DNA of 64,000 nucleotides, taken from NCBI RefSeq assembly GCF_038396675.1, contig NC_088921.1, positions 71,560,001 to 71,624,000 of the forward strand, read 5' to 3'. The translations under genes and the position numbers were made by a program. The stretch comes from Hydra vulgaris. Taxonomy: Eukaryota; Cnidaria; Hydrozoa; Anthoathecata; Hydridae. Below are positions 44,909 through 53,183 of the stretch, piece after piece. The notes below the pieces were generated by a model. That model made no database searches and had not been told where the DNA came from. It saw only the letters and a list, made by a program, of their open reading frames with translations. Position 1 is the first letter of the stretch. Every line of letters begins with the position of its first letter.

Positions 44909-45209
44909 GGCCGGGTAAATAAAAATGAACAATTGCTTTTACTTAGTAATTGTTCAGCTTTACATGAATAAAAACTTAAAGAGTTTCGCTCAATATTTTA
45001 TTGATGTAAGTTTAAGCAATTTACTCAATAATTATTCAACTTTACGTGAACTTAAGGAAAATATAAAGAAAACTATATAGGTAAATATGAAGAAAAATTT
45101 AAAAAAATGAGGAAAAGGTGAATAAAAACTTATTCTTTAAATTGTAAAAAAACGTAAAGCTGACCAATTACTGAGTATAAGCTATTGCTCGATTTTTTTT
45201 CATCCGGCC
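44909..45209. mobile_element. 301-bp MITE with GGCCGG ends, TA target duplication
   Basis: Left end GGCCGGGTAAATAAAAATGA and right end (inverse) GGCCGGATGAAAAAAAATCG continue as inverted repeats of about 60 bases (AACAATTGCTTTTACTTAGT versus GCAATAGCTTATACTCAGT). The element is flanked by TA on both sides, as in Tc1/mariner-type non-autonomous elements. Noncoding interior. Confidence 0.88.
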
Positions 45210-45367
45210 TAGTAACCCTGCGATGTCAAAAATATCTAAGCTTGCCTTAACAAATTATAAAAAGCTAATATCAGATTTATAAATAAGTTTGCTCTCAAAT
45301 AAAAAAAAAAGCATTAAGAATTTATGTTAATGTTAAAAAAAAAAATGTTATTTAGACTATTAATCCT

Positions 45368-46075
45368 TGTAAAATTCAATAGTAAAATTACTTTTTCCAA
45401 AATAATTTTCGAATATCAGTAAGATTTTTCTTAAACAGATGATTTATCAGAGTAGTCTACACTATTTGAAATTTTAAAGTTGATTTTTCTCAATATTTTT
45501 TTTTTTTATAATGAGTAGCTATAGGAAAACAATGATATCTTAATAAAAAACATTATTTTAGTTTCAAATCTTCACGATATATTCATTATAAAATTATCAA
45601 ATGAGTGTTTAATCGCTAAAAGTAATTTTTTGTACCATTTAGTCTGTTATTTTTGATCTCTAAAGTTATTTTTTTAATGTTAGGTTAAAGCGCAAGCTAC
45701 ACTACTAGCATTTTGCAAAATTTCAAACTTTTCAATTAGTTCTAGAGATGTTCATGTTATTGGGACGTTTTCAATTAATTCTTGAGATATTTATGTTATT
45801 GGGACGTTTACAAGTTTTTATTCGTGAAAATTTAAATCAATCAATTATTTCTGAATTAAGATTTTACTTTTAAGGATGTTTACAAATAGTGAATTTGCTA
45901 ATATAAAGTAAACACTTGCTAATGTTAATAATATCTAATTCAATTAAATATAATGCTAATTTTCATATAATATGATAAAAATAATAAACTTTACAACACA
46001 AAAATAACAGTGTTTATAATATTACTATTAATAATAACAACAATAACAATAATAATAACAACAATAATAACAATT
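45368..46075 (-). repeat. Right terminal inverted repeat of the Polinton
   Basis: Inverse of 19690-20350 with scattered differences. The outer end runs into AATAACAACAATAAT-rich sequence matching the ATT-rich tract on the left. Confidence 0.9.
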
Positions 46076-46378
46076 GATGATAGATGAATATTGGAAAAGT
46101 GCGGCAAGAGACCCGCCCTTTGAAATTTGTTTTTCAAACTTTACACTTTTCTAGATTTTACACCCTTTAAAAAACGAACACCCCTAGCCAGGGCAGGTCT
46201 CTTGAATTTTTTTATACGCCCCTAGCGAGGTCAATGCGCCCTGACGCCTTCGAGGGTCATAATAAAAAAGAAAGGTATAGGTTTAAAAAATATTATGATT
46301 TATTTACAGAAAATTCTAATTTTATAAACTCATTAATAGACATGTTGGGTAGTATTTTTTTTATATTTTTCTTATTGT
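46076..46378. other. Junction between Polinton and virus-like cluster
   Basis: CAAGAGACCCGCCCT (about 46107) and AGGGCAGGTCTCTTG (about 46190) are near-perfect inverted repeats, and CCCCTAGC(C/G)AGG occurs twice. This GC-richer patch could be the edge of an element or a regulatory palindrome. No gene. Confidence 0.4.
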
Positions 46379-46522
46379 TTATATATTTTGTTCGAGTTTT
46401 AAGCAGTTTACAAAATCCAATCCTCTCATTGGTCTTTTTAATTTTTTGCTCGGTACTTCCATTTCAAAAGGTTTTGCTGTGAGTTCACTTTCCAAGTCAT
46501 CATTATTATTATAATTATTCAT
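46379..46522 (-). CDS. Small hypothetical ORF, virus-like cluster
   Basis: 47 residues starting MNNYNNNDDLESELTAKPFE, with a KKLKRPMRGLDF basic stretch. Preceded by ATAAAAA directly before the ATG as in the other genes of the cluster. Function unknown. Confidence 0.4.
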   Translation of the reverse strand: MNNYNNNDDLESELTAKPFEMEVPSKKLKRPMRGLDFVNCLKLEQNI

Positions 46523-46660
46523 TTTTTATCCAAATAAAGTTGGAAAAAATGTTAATATAAAGTTATATAAAATATAAATAAAAAAATAAAGTAATAAAAA
46601 ATGGAATAAAAAAAGACAAAAAAATGTAATAAAAATATATATTCTAAATTAAAAAAATTA

Positions 46661-46759
46661 TTACTTTTGGAGCTGACGAGCTTGACGACTTCCACAATTC
46701 TTTTCGCAAAAATATCTCTCGTTTAATAGACGCGATTTTTTTAAACTTTCTTTATTCAT
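46661..46759 (-). CDS. Small cysteine-containing basic peptide ORF
   Basis: 32 residues: a KKSRLLNERYFCEKNCGSRQ stretch with one CxxxC pair. Start ATG 46759 follows a T-rich stretch and ACAG. The size and basic charge fit the many minor genes of this cluster. Function unknown. Confidence 0.35.
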   Translation of the reverse strand: MNKESLKKSRLLNERYFCEKNCGSRQARQLQK

Positions 46760-47238
46760 TATAAAGAAGTAGGGTTACATTGCTGTAAAAAAAAGAAAAA
46801 TAGGATTAACAAAAATGTTTTTATTTCAATAAAATAAAAGAAATGAATATACCTTTCATTGTGTTTCTCACTATTTTGCTCATTTTTTGATTTTTTGCGT
46901 ATCCACTTTTGTTTATTTTATTAGTTTCTAGCTATAAATATAAAATAATATCGTTCATATGTACAAATTTTTGTGAGGTAATAAAATCATATTGATCTAT
47001 AGACCATTCTCTGTTTTTTTTTTAATAAAATATAAAATTGATGATATTCAGTGTTGGATAAAAAGTTGTAAAAATAATGAGAATATTTCGAGTGAGAGAT
47101 ATAAAAAATTAACTTGTGCTTAAAAAAAATCTAAATTATCACTAAATAAAAAGCGAGGTCCATATTCTGTTGATATATCAAACGATTGATCGTAAATAAT
47201 ATATTCTGTATCGTAATATTGTATAGATATTGCAGTTC

Positions 47239-47433
47239 TCAGTTTTTTTGAAATAATTTAATTTCTAGACGTATTCTGTTAAATGCCATTTTCCTTTTAC
47301 TTATATCTTTCAATGATGGTACTTTTTCATGTTTATATGACAATCTTGTATGCGGACAAAGCCATACCAATTTTTCATATTGAAAATCGTATTCTTTAGA
47401 ACTTTTCCTTTGAATTTTCTTTATTGCTTCCAT
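47239..47433 (-). CDS. Hypothetical protein, family shared with 47707-48197
   Basis: 64 residues from ATG 47433. The C-terminal part SLKDISKRKMAFNRIRLEI resembles TLKDFCKRTLAHQRIIYEF of the neighbouring gene, so the two are probably paralogs. The L-K-D-x-C/S-K-R pattern is faintly like a SOCS-box core, which would recruit an E3 ubiquitin ligase, but this is weak. The leader TTTTTTTTTAGATAACTAAT precedes AAAAAAAATG, matching the cluster's shared leader. Confidence 0.45.
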   Translation of the reverse strand: MEAIKKIQRKSSKEYDFQYEKLVWLCPHTRLSYKHEKVPSLKDISKRKMAFNRIRLEIKLFQKN

Positions 47434-47464
47434 TTTTTTTATTAGTTATCTAAAAAAAAAAATA
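47434..47464 (-). promoter_or_regulatory. Shared leader: poly-T/AG + ACTAATAAAA before ATG
   Basis: On the minus strand: nine Ts, AG, then ATAACTAATAAAAAAA and the ATG. The same arrangement occurs at 48714 and 49928 (minus) and 58998 (plus), with looser versions before other genes. The poly-T/AG is a perfect 3' splice site; the ACTAATAAAA could be promoter or leader. Confidence 0.6.
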
Positions 47465-47706
47465 TTAAAAAAATTGTTTTACAATATTAACATGAATAAA
47501 ACAGTGCTCTGTAATATAAAATATTGTTTCTTTGCCCAGTTTATATATTCCATCATTAAATGATATAGTTTCTTCATTAAATGTGTTTCTAATTGTTTAT
47601 TTGCATTTGCAAAACACGAAATTTCTGTAAAAAGTAAACGAAATAGACTGTGAAGATAACGTCTTTGAAGATGAAAAAGTAATAAATGTTTTTTATTTTC
47701 TAAAAC

Positions 47707-48197
47707 TTATTCATAAAAAATGTGTTTTCGATAACTATAAAATAATAATCTAATAAAATCTCCTTTTTTCCATTTTGAGTGTGCTAGTTCGGTTCTATTA
47801 AATAGAGAGAAGATTTTGTTTTGTAATTGCTCAAATTCATAAATGATTCTTTGATGAGCCAAGGTTCTTTTGCAAAAATCTTTCAAGGTTAATTTATATT
47901 GTCTTTCAAGGGTAAATTTGTTTATGTTATCTAATCTATCATCGTCGTATTGAAAAAGGTAATAAGAAAAATGATGTTCGCGTGGTTCAAACAAAATCAG
48001 TGTTTCGTGATTAAAGTTTTCAATGTAAGAATGAATGTTTTCCAAATAAGTGAAACAACTTTCAGTTTTCTTGTTGATCTTTATGATTCTTTTTTGTCGT
48101 TTAATTTTTTCCTACGTTTATATAGAAAGTAGTGAAATGATCTAAATTCATCTTCAATGATTCTACTAATATTACCCCAGTTGCTTCTTATGATCAA
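47707..48197 (-). pseudogene. Hypothetical protein with lost start codon, paralog of 47239-47433
   Basis: The frame opens at TTG 48197 right after a T9-AG and AAAAAAA leader, exactly where neighbouring genes have ATG, so the start codon was probably ATG. It reads SNWGNISRIIEDEFRSFHYF, shifts near 48080, and continues 48045-47707 with HETLILFEPREHHFSYYLFQ and TLKDFCKRTLAHQRI. Function unknown; see the paralog for the faint SOCS-box-like pattern. Confidence 0.45.
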
Positions 48198-48344
48198 TTT
48201 TTTTTAAGTAGTAATCTAAAAAAAAATACAAATATAAAAAAATAACAAATACAAAAAAAAACACTTGTTGAAATCAAGTTCTTGAGCACATTCAGGTGCT
48301 TCAGGTGGTTCAGGTAAAGGATTATAAAAATTCAAAAGTTCCTC

Positions 48345-48713
48345 TTACTTGATACGTATAACTTCACTTGGATAAAATTCATTTGGCGGTGAGTAAACTG
48401 GTGGTAAATTTTTAAATATGCTTTCTTCATATAAAGGTAGTCGTGGTATTTTGTTTTTATATTTGTTTACAGTGTCTATTCGATGAATAACTTTGCACAT
48501 TTTCATTAAAAATTCTAATTTGCTCTCCAAAGTTTCATAAATATGACCCTGCTCATCTTCTATAACGTTATCTTTAATATACTCCATGATATCCATTGCT
48601 TTTTTTAAATTTTCTTTGATTCCATATGGTATTCTTAGCATAAATCTAATACTTCTCACGTTGTCAGAAGTGAGTTTGAGAGTGATTTGTCTGAAAATCT
48701 CTACTGAATTCAT
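48345..48713 (-). CDS. DED-like (death effector domain) protein
   Basis: 122 intact codons from ATG 48713. The first ~85 residues fit a death effector domain: FRQITLKLTSDNVRSIRFML (helix 1-2 with the buried L..l+..ls..slkFLL pattern), then a long middle helix (KAMDIMEYIKDNVI) and KLEFLMKMCKVIHRIDTVNK (the L..L...c+...R.DL region). Proline-rich tail follows. DED proteins assemble with FADD and caspase-8; viral single- or double-DED proteins (vFLIP type) block caspase-8 activation. Family call is by pattern only. Leader TTAGATCAACTAATAAAAAA precedes ATG. Confidence 0.5.
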   Translation of the reverse strand: MNSVEIFRQITLKLTSDNVRSIRFMLRIPYGIKENLKKAMDIMEYIKDNVIEDEQGHIYETLESKLEFLMKMCKVIHRIDTVNKYKNKIPRLPLYEESIFKNLPPVYSPPNEFYPSEVIRIK

Positions 48714-48739
48714 TTTTTTATTAGTTGATCTAACAAAAA
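48714..48739 (-). promoter_or_regulatory. Shared leader before the DED-like gene
   Basis: TTTTTTTTTGTTAGATCAACTAATAAAAAAATG on the minus strand, ATG at 48713, matches the leader of the TRAF-like and other genes. Confidence 0.6.
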
Positions 48740-48803
48740 AAAAATTTTCATGTATAAAAAATCATTATATGAAAAAAAGGTTACATAAAAAATAGAAAAA
48801 AAA

Positions 48804-49927
48804 TTACAAATTTGGACATAAATATATTATTGAATAGTAATCGTAATAAATTATTGTTAATAATAAACTGATGCAGTTCTTCTTGAGAAAAAAATTGGGG
48901 AAACCAAAAGGTACATTATACTCTTCGGTAGGTTTATCAAAATAACTCGCGTTTAAACATCGAATATAGTTTTCAGAGGTGATAGTATGAGCAAAAAATT
49001 TATCATTATTTCTTCGAGTAAAAATCACTTTATTGTTAAAGGGCCATTTTAAAGCATCATCATAGTCTCCTCGATTGAGTTGAAAGTAAATGGCTACATA
49101 GTTTACATTTGTACTGCGAGTATATATTTTTATGCGATAACGATAACCTTCAGGTGAGTAAACAGGTTGTGTATAATAAGCTTCGTTTGATAGCAGTCTT
49201 AGATTCATTTGATCGAGTCTGATGATATGCTTGTCTTTAAAGGGTGTTGAATTACTTTTTTTTGTTTTTTTAATGTTAAGAATTCTGCAGGGTTTTTTTC
49301 AACAATTTGATTGAGTTTTATTATTTCTTTATTGAGATTTTGTATATCTTTTTGATTTGCTAACATGGTCATGTTGTCATAGGCGAGATTTTTTAATTCT
49401 AGCATTTCATCGTTCATTATTTCGTTAGTTTGAACTAGTTTGATGTTTTCTTCTTTTAGTTTTTTAATTTCTTGATCGTCTTCTTTTTGTTTGAATAAAA
49501 AATTCTTTATAATCATTGTTTTGTTTTGCTATAATTTCTTGAAGATTTTTCATGCTATTCATAATGTAGTTATTTGAAAGATTTAAATAATTTGAATTTC
49601 TTTTTCAATCTTGGATAATTTGCTCCCTATATTGATTTTGTTGATCTTTGTAATGATGAAAACATATGACAGAGTGTTCATAGTAGTTATTATCGACTGG
49701 AGTATTACAAAAAACCCTATTTTTGGAACAATTTCTAGAAATTCATAATGGCATTCATGATTTAATAAATCTTTTACTTTTTTCTTACATGTAAATTATT
49801 CGTGACCAAATGTGTCTGCTGTTTATTGATCAAATTTGTCTTTAGAGCATTCTAGTTGATGATTCATGAGTTGATTCATAGCAAATTTTTCTTCGCAAAA
49901 CCAACATGGGAATTTGTTGTCAGCCAT
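48804..49927 (-). pseudogene. TRAF-like protein: zinc fingers, coiled coil and MATH domain
   Basis: ATG 49927 starts with a TRAF-type zinc finger (CWFCEEKFAMNQLMNHQLEC), a second degenerate one (C...LLNHECHYEFLE) and further Cys/His, with two stops and frameshifts between. The 49516-49205 frame is a heptad-rich coiled coil (IKKLKEENIKLVQTNEIM). Next, 49208-48804 is a typical TRAF-C/MATH fold: YTQPVYSPEGYRYRIKIY, YVAIYFQLNRGDYDDALKWP (D-x-LxWPF core), NKVIFT and NVPFGFPNFF. This is the full TRAF order except for an N-terminal RING. TRAFs link TNF-receptor-type receptors to NF-kB and JNK. In a virus-like context it may be a decoy adaptor; a captured host gene is the likely origin. Confidence 0.75.
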
Positions 49928-49955
49928 TTTTTTTATTAGTTGCTAAAAAAACATT
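49928..49955 (-). promoter_or_regulatory. Shared leader before the TRAF-like gene
   Basis: TTTTTTTAGCAACTAATAAAAAAAATG on the minus strand, the closest match to the leader consensus. Confidence 0.65.
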
Positions 49956-49989
49956 TAATTATATAAAAAAATCATAATAAAAAAATAAA

Positions 49990-50348
49990 CTAGTCTTTTT
50001 TTAAGTAAATCGACAAAAAAGATTTATCATGTATAGAAAATTTATAATCATAACAAATATAATAAGTATTTTTTAAATTGTTTATAAGTTCAAGATGAGT
50101 TGTTTCTTTTATTAAAATGTCTAATGACCAATACCATAATGCATCATATAAAATACGTGCTGCTTCAAATTTTGATCCGTGTTTTTGATGTAATACAGTT
50201 AAGACTCTGAACATTCTTTCATTTGTGTCTCGATAATCATGTTGTATACATTCGATTTCTCTTTTTTATATTCAAGGTATTGAGCTAAAGTTTCCCATCG
50301 TGATTGAAAACGTCCTGCTGTTTTGAGTTTAATTTTTGTAAAATTCAT
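49990..50348 (-). pseudogene. Death-domain-like protein 1
   Basis: ATG 50348 opens FTKIKLKTAGRFQSRWETLA with the W..LA...L pattern of helix 1-2 in Death domains. After a frameshift near 50270 the frame 50214-49990 gives MFRVLTVLHQKHGSKFEAAR then ILYDALWYWSLDIL, resembling helices 4-6 (LL..W...+G..at...L..aL). About 115 residues, the size of a stand-alone Death domain. Preceded by T7-AG and AATAAAAAAAATG. It might compete with FADD/TRADD-like adaptors. Confidence 0.42.
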
Positions 50349-50503
50349 TTTTTTTATTTTCTTCTAAAAAAATATAATATTTATTAGAAAAAAAATGTTT
50401 TGTAAATAATTTATTATAATCAAATTAACAACATATAATTTCAAAAAAAGTCCATTATTAACATCTTCTTTTTGCCATTTCGATAAAACAAAGTATAAAT
50501 AAC

Positions 50504-50695
50504 TTATCGCTCTTTTTTTTTGTTTGTGTGCTGTAAAATGTAAAGAATTAAATTTTTTTTTATTTTATCAAAGTTTTTTCGATAACTAACATCAATTTTT
50601 TTAATTTCGTTTCTTCTAAACTTGAGATAAATAGCTAATTCTTTCCAATCATGAATCAGTTCTTTTGAAGTATGATTTATAATTTGTTTAATCAT
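50504..50695 (-). CDS. Death-domain-like protein 2, short
   Basis: 63 codons from ATG 50695. IHDWKELAIYLKFRRNEIKK-IDVSYR closely follows the Death-domain helix 2-3 pattern (DW+.LA..L.....+I..I), then KNFDKIKKNLILYILQ as helix 4-5. It is shorter than a full Death domain, so the last helix is missing or the stop is secondary. ATACAATAAAAAAAATG precedes the start. Probably related to the neighbouring gene. Confidence 0.5.
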   Translation of the reverse strand: MIKQIINHTSKELIHDWKELAIYLKFRRNEIKKIDVSYRKNFDKIKKNLILYILQHTNKKKER

Positions 50696-50828
50696 TTTTT
50701 TTATTGTATTAAAAGATAACATAAAAAATTGAATAAACAAAAAAAATATAAATAAAAAACTATAAACAAAACAAGAATATAAAAAAAAGACTAAAAACTT
50801 TTTTCCTTAAAAAACAAATATACATAAT

Positions 50829-51250
50829 TTAAGAATCATCTTCTTGAGATTCAGGATCTGGACTCTCTAAAAAAGTGAGAGGGAATATTAAAAAAAATTT
50901 TTATATTAATTTATTAATAAAAAGTAGTAAAGTTAAACTTACGTGGGGAATAATCCTAGTGGGAAGGTCCCACTACTCTGTTGGTTGTAATTTCGTGTCT
51001 TTCAACAACCCTTTGTAAAAAGCGTTCCATTTTTTCCATGTTTTTATCTATAAGAAAAAAAAAGTTTTTATAAAAAAATCTTTTATTCTTTTTTTATATA
51101 AAATAATATAAAAAAATTACCTAATATGCTTGAATAAGGTCGTACGTGTTGAAATGGGGTTTTTTTTCCATTTTGGATAATATAGTGGTTTTTAAAAAAA
51201 CCATCGTGAACTACTTCATATTGTATTTTGTTAATGGATATGTATTTCAT
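50829..51250 (-). pseudogene. Spliced small gene with two introns, virus-like cluster
   Basis: Exons 51250-51121, 51047-50943 and 50866-50829. Donors are TTAG|GTAATT and CCAC|GTAAGT; acceptors are CTTATAG and TTTTTTAG. Introns are 73 and 76 bases. Phases (1 and 1) agree and the total is exactly 91 codons, strong internal support for splicing. One TAG in exon 2 (CAC TAG GAT) interrupts it. The product starts MKYISINKIQYEVVHDGFF and ends with an acidic SPDPESQEDDS tail. Function unknown. Confidence 0.7.
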
Positions 51251-51364
51251 TTTTTTTACTAAAAAAAATTATTAGTTGTTTTATTTTAAAAACACCATGT
51301 TGCTTTTTGTAATAATTAAAAAATATATATAAAGTTTAAATAAAAAATATTTTTTTTTTTATAA

Positions 51365-51667
51365 ATGCCTAAAATAAGGTATACTCCTAGATCCCTAAAC
51401 ACTGTAGATATGGCACGTACAAAAACAACAGTTCCTAGAACAAAAAAAGCAGTTCAAACACAAACTGGTACAAAACAGAGTTCAACATCGACACAGACTG
51501 AAAGTCAGTATTTACTGAGTAATTGTAAAAGAATATTATCTTGTTTACGAAGAATTAATAACAGATATAAAGATAATAAAACAAACCGTAAACTTGGAAG
51601 AGGTGGTAAAAGAAAAAAACGCTGGGTTCATACTGCTGAATCGTATGTCGATATTAAACATGAATAA
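51365..51667 (+). CDS. Basic protein with Ser/Thr/Gln-rich centre
   Basis: 100 intact codons from ATG 51365. An Arg/Lys-rich N-terminus, a TQTGTKQSSTSTQTESQ low-complexity centre and a very basic C-terminal stretch (RKLGRGGKRKKRW). Could be a DNA-condensing virion protein. It is the first plus-strand gene after the minus-strand death-signalling block, in a divergent arrangement with 50829-51250. Confidence 0.5.
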   Translation: MPKIRYTPRSLNTVDMARTKTTVPRTKKAVQTQTGTKQSSTSTQTESQYLLSNCKRILSCLRRINNRYKDNKTNRKLGRGGKRKKRWVHTAESYVDIKHE

Positions 51668-51902
51668 AAGAAGCAAATATAAGTCGAAAAAATAGAAAAA
51701 AATAATGTGTTTTACAAAAAAAAATTATTTATATATATATATGGTTGGTGTAAAAAACAGTCTTTTGATTCTTTTTTTTAAATCGCTTCTATTTTTGGAG
51801 CGACTTTTTTTTTCTTTTTTTTCTAAAAAAAAGAAAAAAAACTCGTAAGCTATTATATTTTTTTATTAGAAAAAAAAAATATAAAAAAAACTTTTTTGGT
51901 GA

Positions 51903-52100
51903 CATAGAAGACAGAGGAGACATAGGGGAGCTAAAAGATATATTTTTGCACATCGAAGACATTTACCTCACCCTAGACCTTATCATCCTTTAATTGGTAG
52001 AGGACAAAAACGTATACTTAGAAAACGCGGTAAAGGTATCCTTGGTAACTTATTAGGTAATATACCCATACTTGGTGGTGTATTTAAAACAATATTTTAA
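51903..52100 (+). CDS. Arg/His-rich peptide with hydrophobic C-terminal segment (core/pX-like)
   Basis: 66 codons open up to TAA 52098-52100; no ATG was found, so the start is lost or in an upstream exon (T-rich tract with TTAG at about 51868). The N-terminal half is arginine/histidine-rich (HRRQRRHRGAKRY), followed by GRGQKRILRKRGKG and a hydrophobic tail, ILGNLLGNIPILGG. A basic DNA-binding part plus membrane-active tail resembles adenovirus pX/mu and comparable adintovirus peptides by arrangement, not by alignment. Confidence 0.5.
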   Translation, partial: HRRQRRHRGAKRYIFAHRRHLPHPRPYHPLIGRGQKRILRKRGKGILGNLLGNIPILGGVFKTIF

Positions 52101-52165
52101 TCAAATTAAAAAATAAGTACAAAAAGCTAAACTCTGCAAACGTTTATTTACAAAAATTGAATTCA

Positions 52166-52552
52166 ATGCAAGTGTGTAAACAAGCGAAAAGAAGAACACA
52201 CATGAAAAAATATTGTAAAAAATGTTTAATCGAAAAATTTCGAGAACATGTCAAAGAAAATTCTCACGAATATATATGCTTGTTAAAAGACATGAAGAAA
52301 TATAACAAAAACGAGTTAAAAAATTTAAGAACCAACACTATTGTACGAGGCGATTACATTCTCACCTATGAATATAAAAATGGCATTGCCGAAATTATCA
52401 GTGGTACAAAAGAAAATGGTCATACGAAATCATCAACGTTTTTTGGAGGCCTAATATTAGACTATGATATTATACATAAATTATACAAGATAAGTCATGT
52501 AAATAAAGAAAAATTTTATATTGGTAACGAGATACCAAAAATAAGTTGTTAA
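52166..52552 (+). CDS. Hypothetical protein, virus-like cluster
   Basis: 128 residues from ATG 52166 (the frame is also open a little upstream but without an ATG). Starts with a Lys- and Cys-containing basic segment (CKQAKRRTHMKKYCKKC) and ends GNEIPKISC. The middle looks like a mixed alpha/beta domain (TIVRGDYILTYEYKNGIAEI). Not recognised. Confidence 0.5.
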   Translation: MQVCKQAKRRTHMKKYCKKCLIEKFREHVKENSHEYICLLKDMKKYNKNELKNLRTNTIVRGDYILTYEYKNGIAEIISGTKENGHTKSSTFFGGLILDYDIIHKLYKISHVNKEKFYIGNEIPKISC

Positions 52553-52646
52553 AAAAAATAATTAATAGTGTTTTTTCTGTTGTTTTTTTTAAAAAAAAAC
52601 TATAAATTTAGTTTTTTTATATTAAAAAATTCATATGAAAAAAAAA

Positions 52647-52892
52647 ATGGATTTTAAATCTGGTTTAAACAAATTTAACTAATCACTCATTAGTATAGAA
52701 GTTTCTAAATTTGATGCTAATGATGGACTAAAAGAAGTCCAGGGAAATTTTAAACTATTATTTTGCTTGGATGTCGTGACAGAAATTGAATTAACTTGTT
52801 CTAATGAAAACGCCAATATTGATTTTATTTTTCATGAAAAAAAACACGAATTTGAAATGTTATATGAAGATTTTGTAAACAAAATGAAATAA
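52647..52892 (+). pseudogene. Hypothetical acidic protein with one stop
   Basis: Opens at ATG 52647 after a run of As, TAA at codon 12, then stays open to TAA 52892 and, read through, to about 52955. Phe/Glu-rich beta-like segment (VVTEIELTCSNENANIDFIF). Function unknown. Confidence 0.4.
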
Positions 52893-52961
52893 ACATTTAA
52901 TCTTTGGTTACTGAAAGGACAAGATGATGTTTCACATGGTCATCTTATGAAATAAACTAGT

Positions 52962-53112
52962 ATAAAAAAAAAAAACGTATAAAAAAAAGAATAAAAAAAG
53001 TATAAAAACGTATAAAAAAAACGTATAAACGTATAAACGTAAACACGTAAAACGTATAAACGTAAACGTATAAACGTATAAACATAAACGTAAAAACGTA
53101 TAAACGTATGAA
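52962..53112. repeat. (AAACGTATA)n-type minisatellite
   Basis: Degenerate tandem repeats of CGTATAAA with runs of A between, about 150 bases, located between two plus-strand virus-like genes. Confidence 0.85.
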
Positions 53113-53183
53113 AAAAGTATAAAAACTTGTTTTCATATATGGAGAAGACAAAAACAGTATTCAGATTTTCACTTATTTAAAAC

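Larger units (their letters stand above)
19690..46075. mobile_element. Polinton/Maverick element with ~0.7-kb terminal inverted repeats and nested insertions
   Basis: Long inverted repeats at 19690-20350 and 45368-46075 enclose Polinton hallmark genes: double-jelly-roll capsid protein, packaging ATPase, chromodomain integrase and PLA2-type protein. Element genes on the left half are on the minus strand, as is the ATPase; the right half is on the plus strand. No family-B DNA polymerase and no adenain protease was found inside, so the element has an internal loss. About 12-13 kb of the span is later insertions (THAP element, Gypsy, hAT, SINEs, MITEs). Exact outer ends blur into an ATT-rich tract on both sides. 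Confidence 0.85.

Noticed and set aside
46234..46482. Plus-strand ORF with a hydrophobic stretch
   Set aside because: The minus-strand ORF 46379-46522 has a start context like the other cluster genes; the hydrophobic run is AT-rich antisense.
52957..53151. Minus-strand ORF rich in Phe/Tyr/Val/Arg
   Set aside because: Produced by the CGTATAAA minisatellite.
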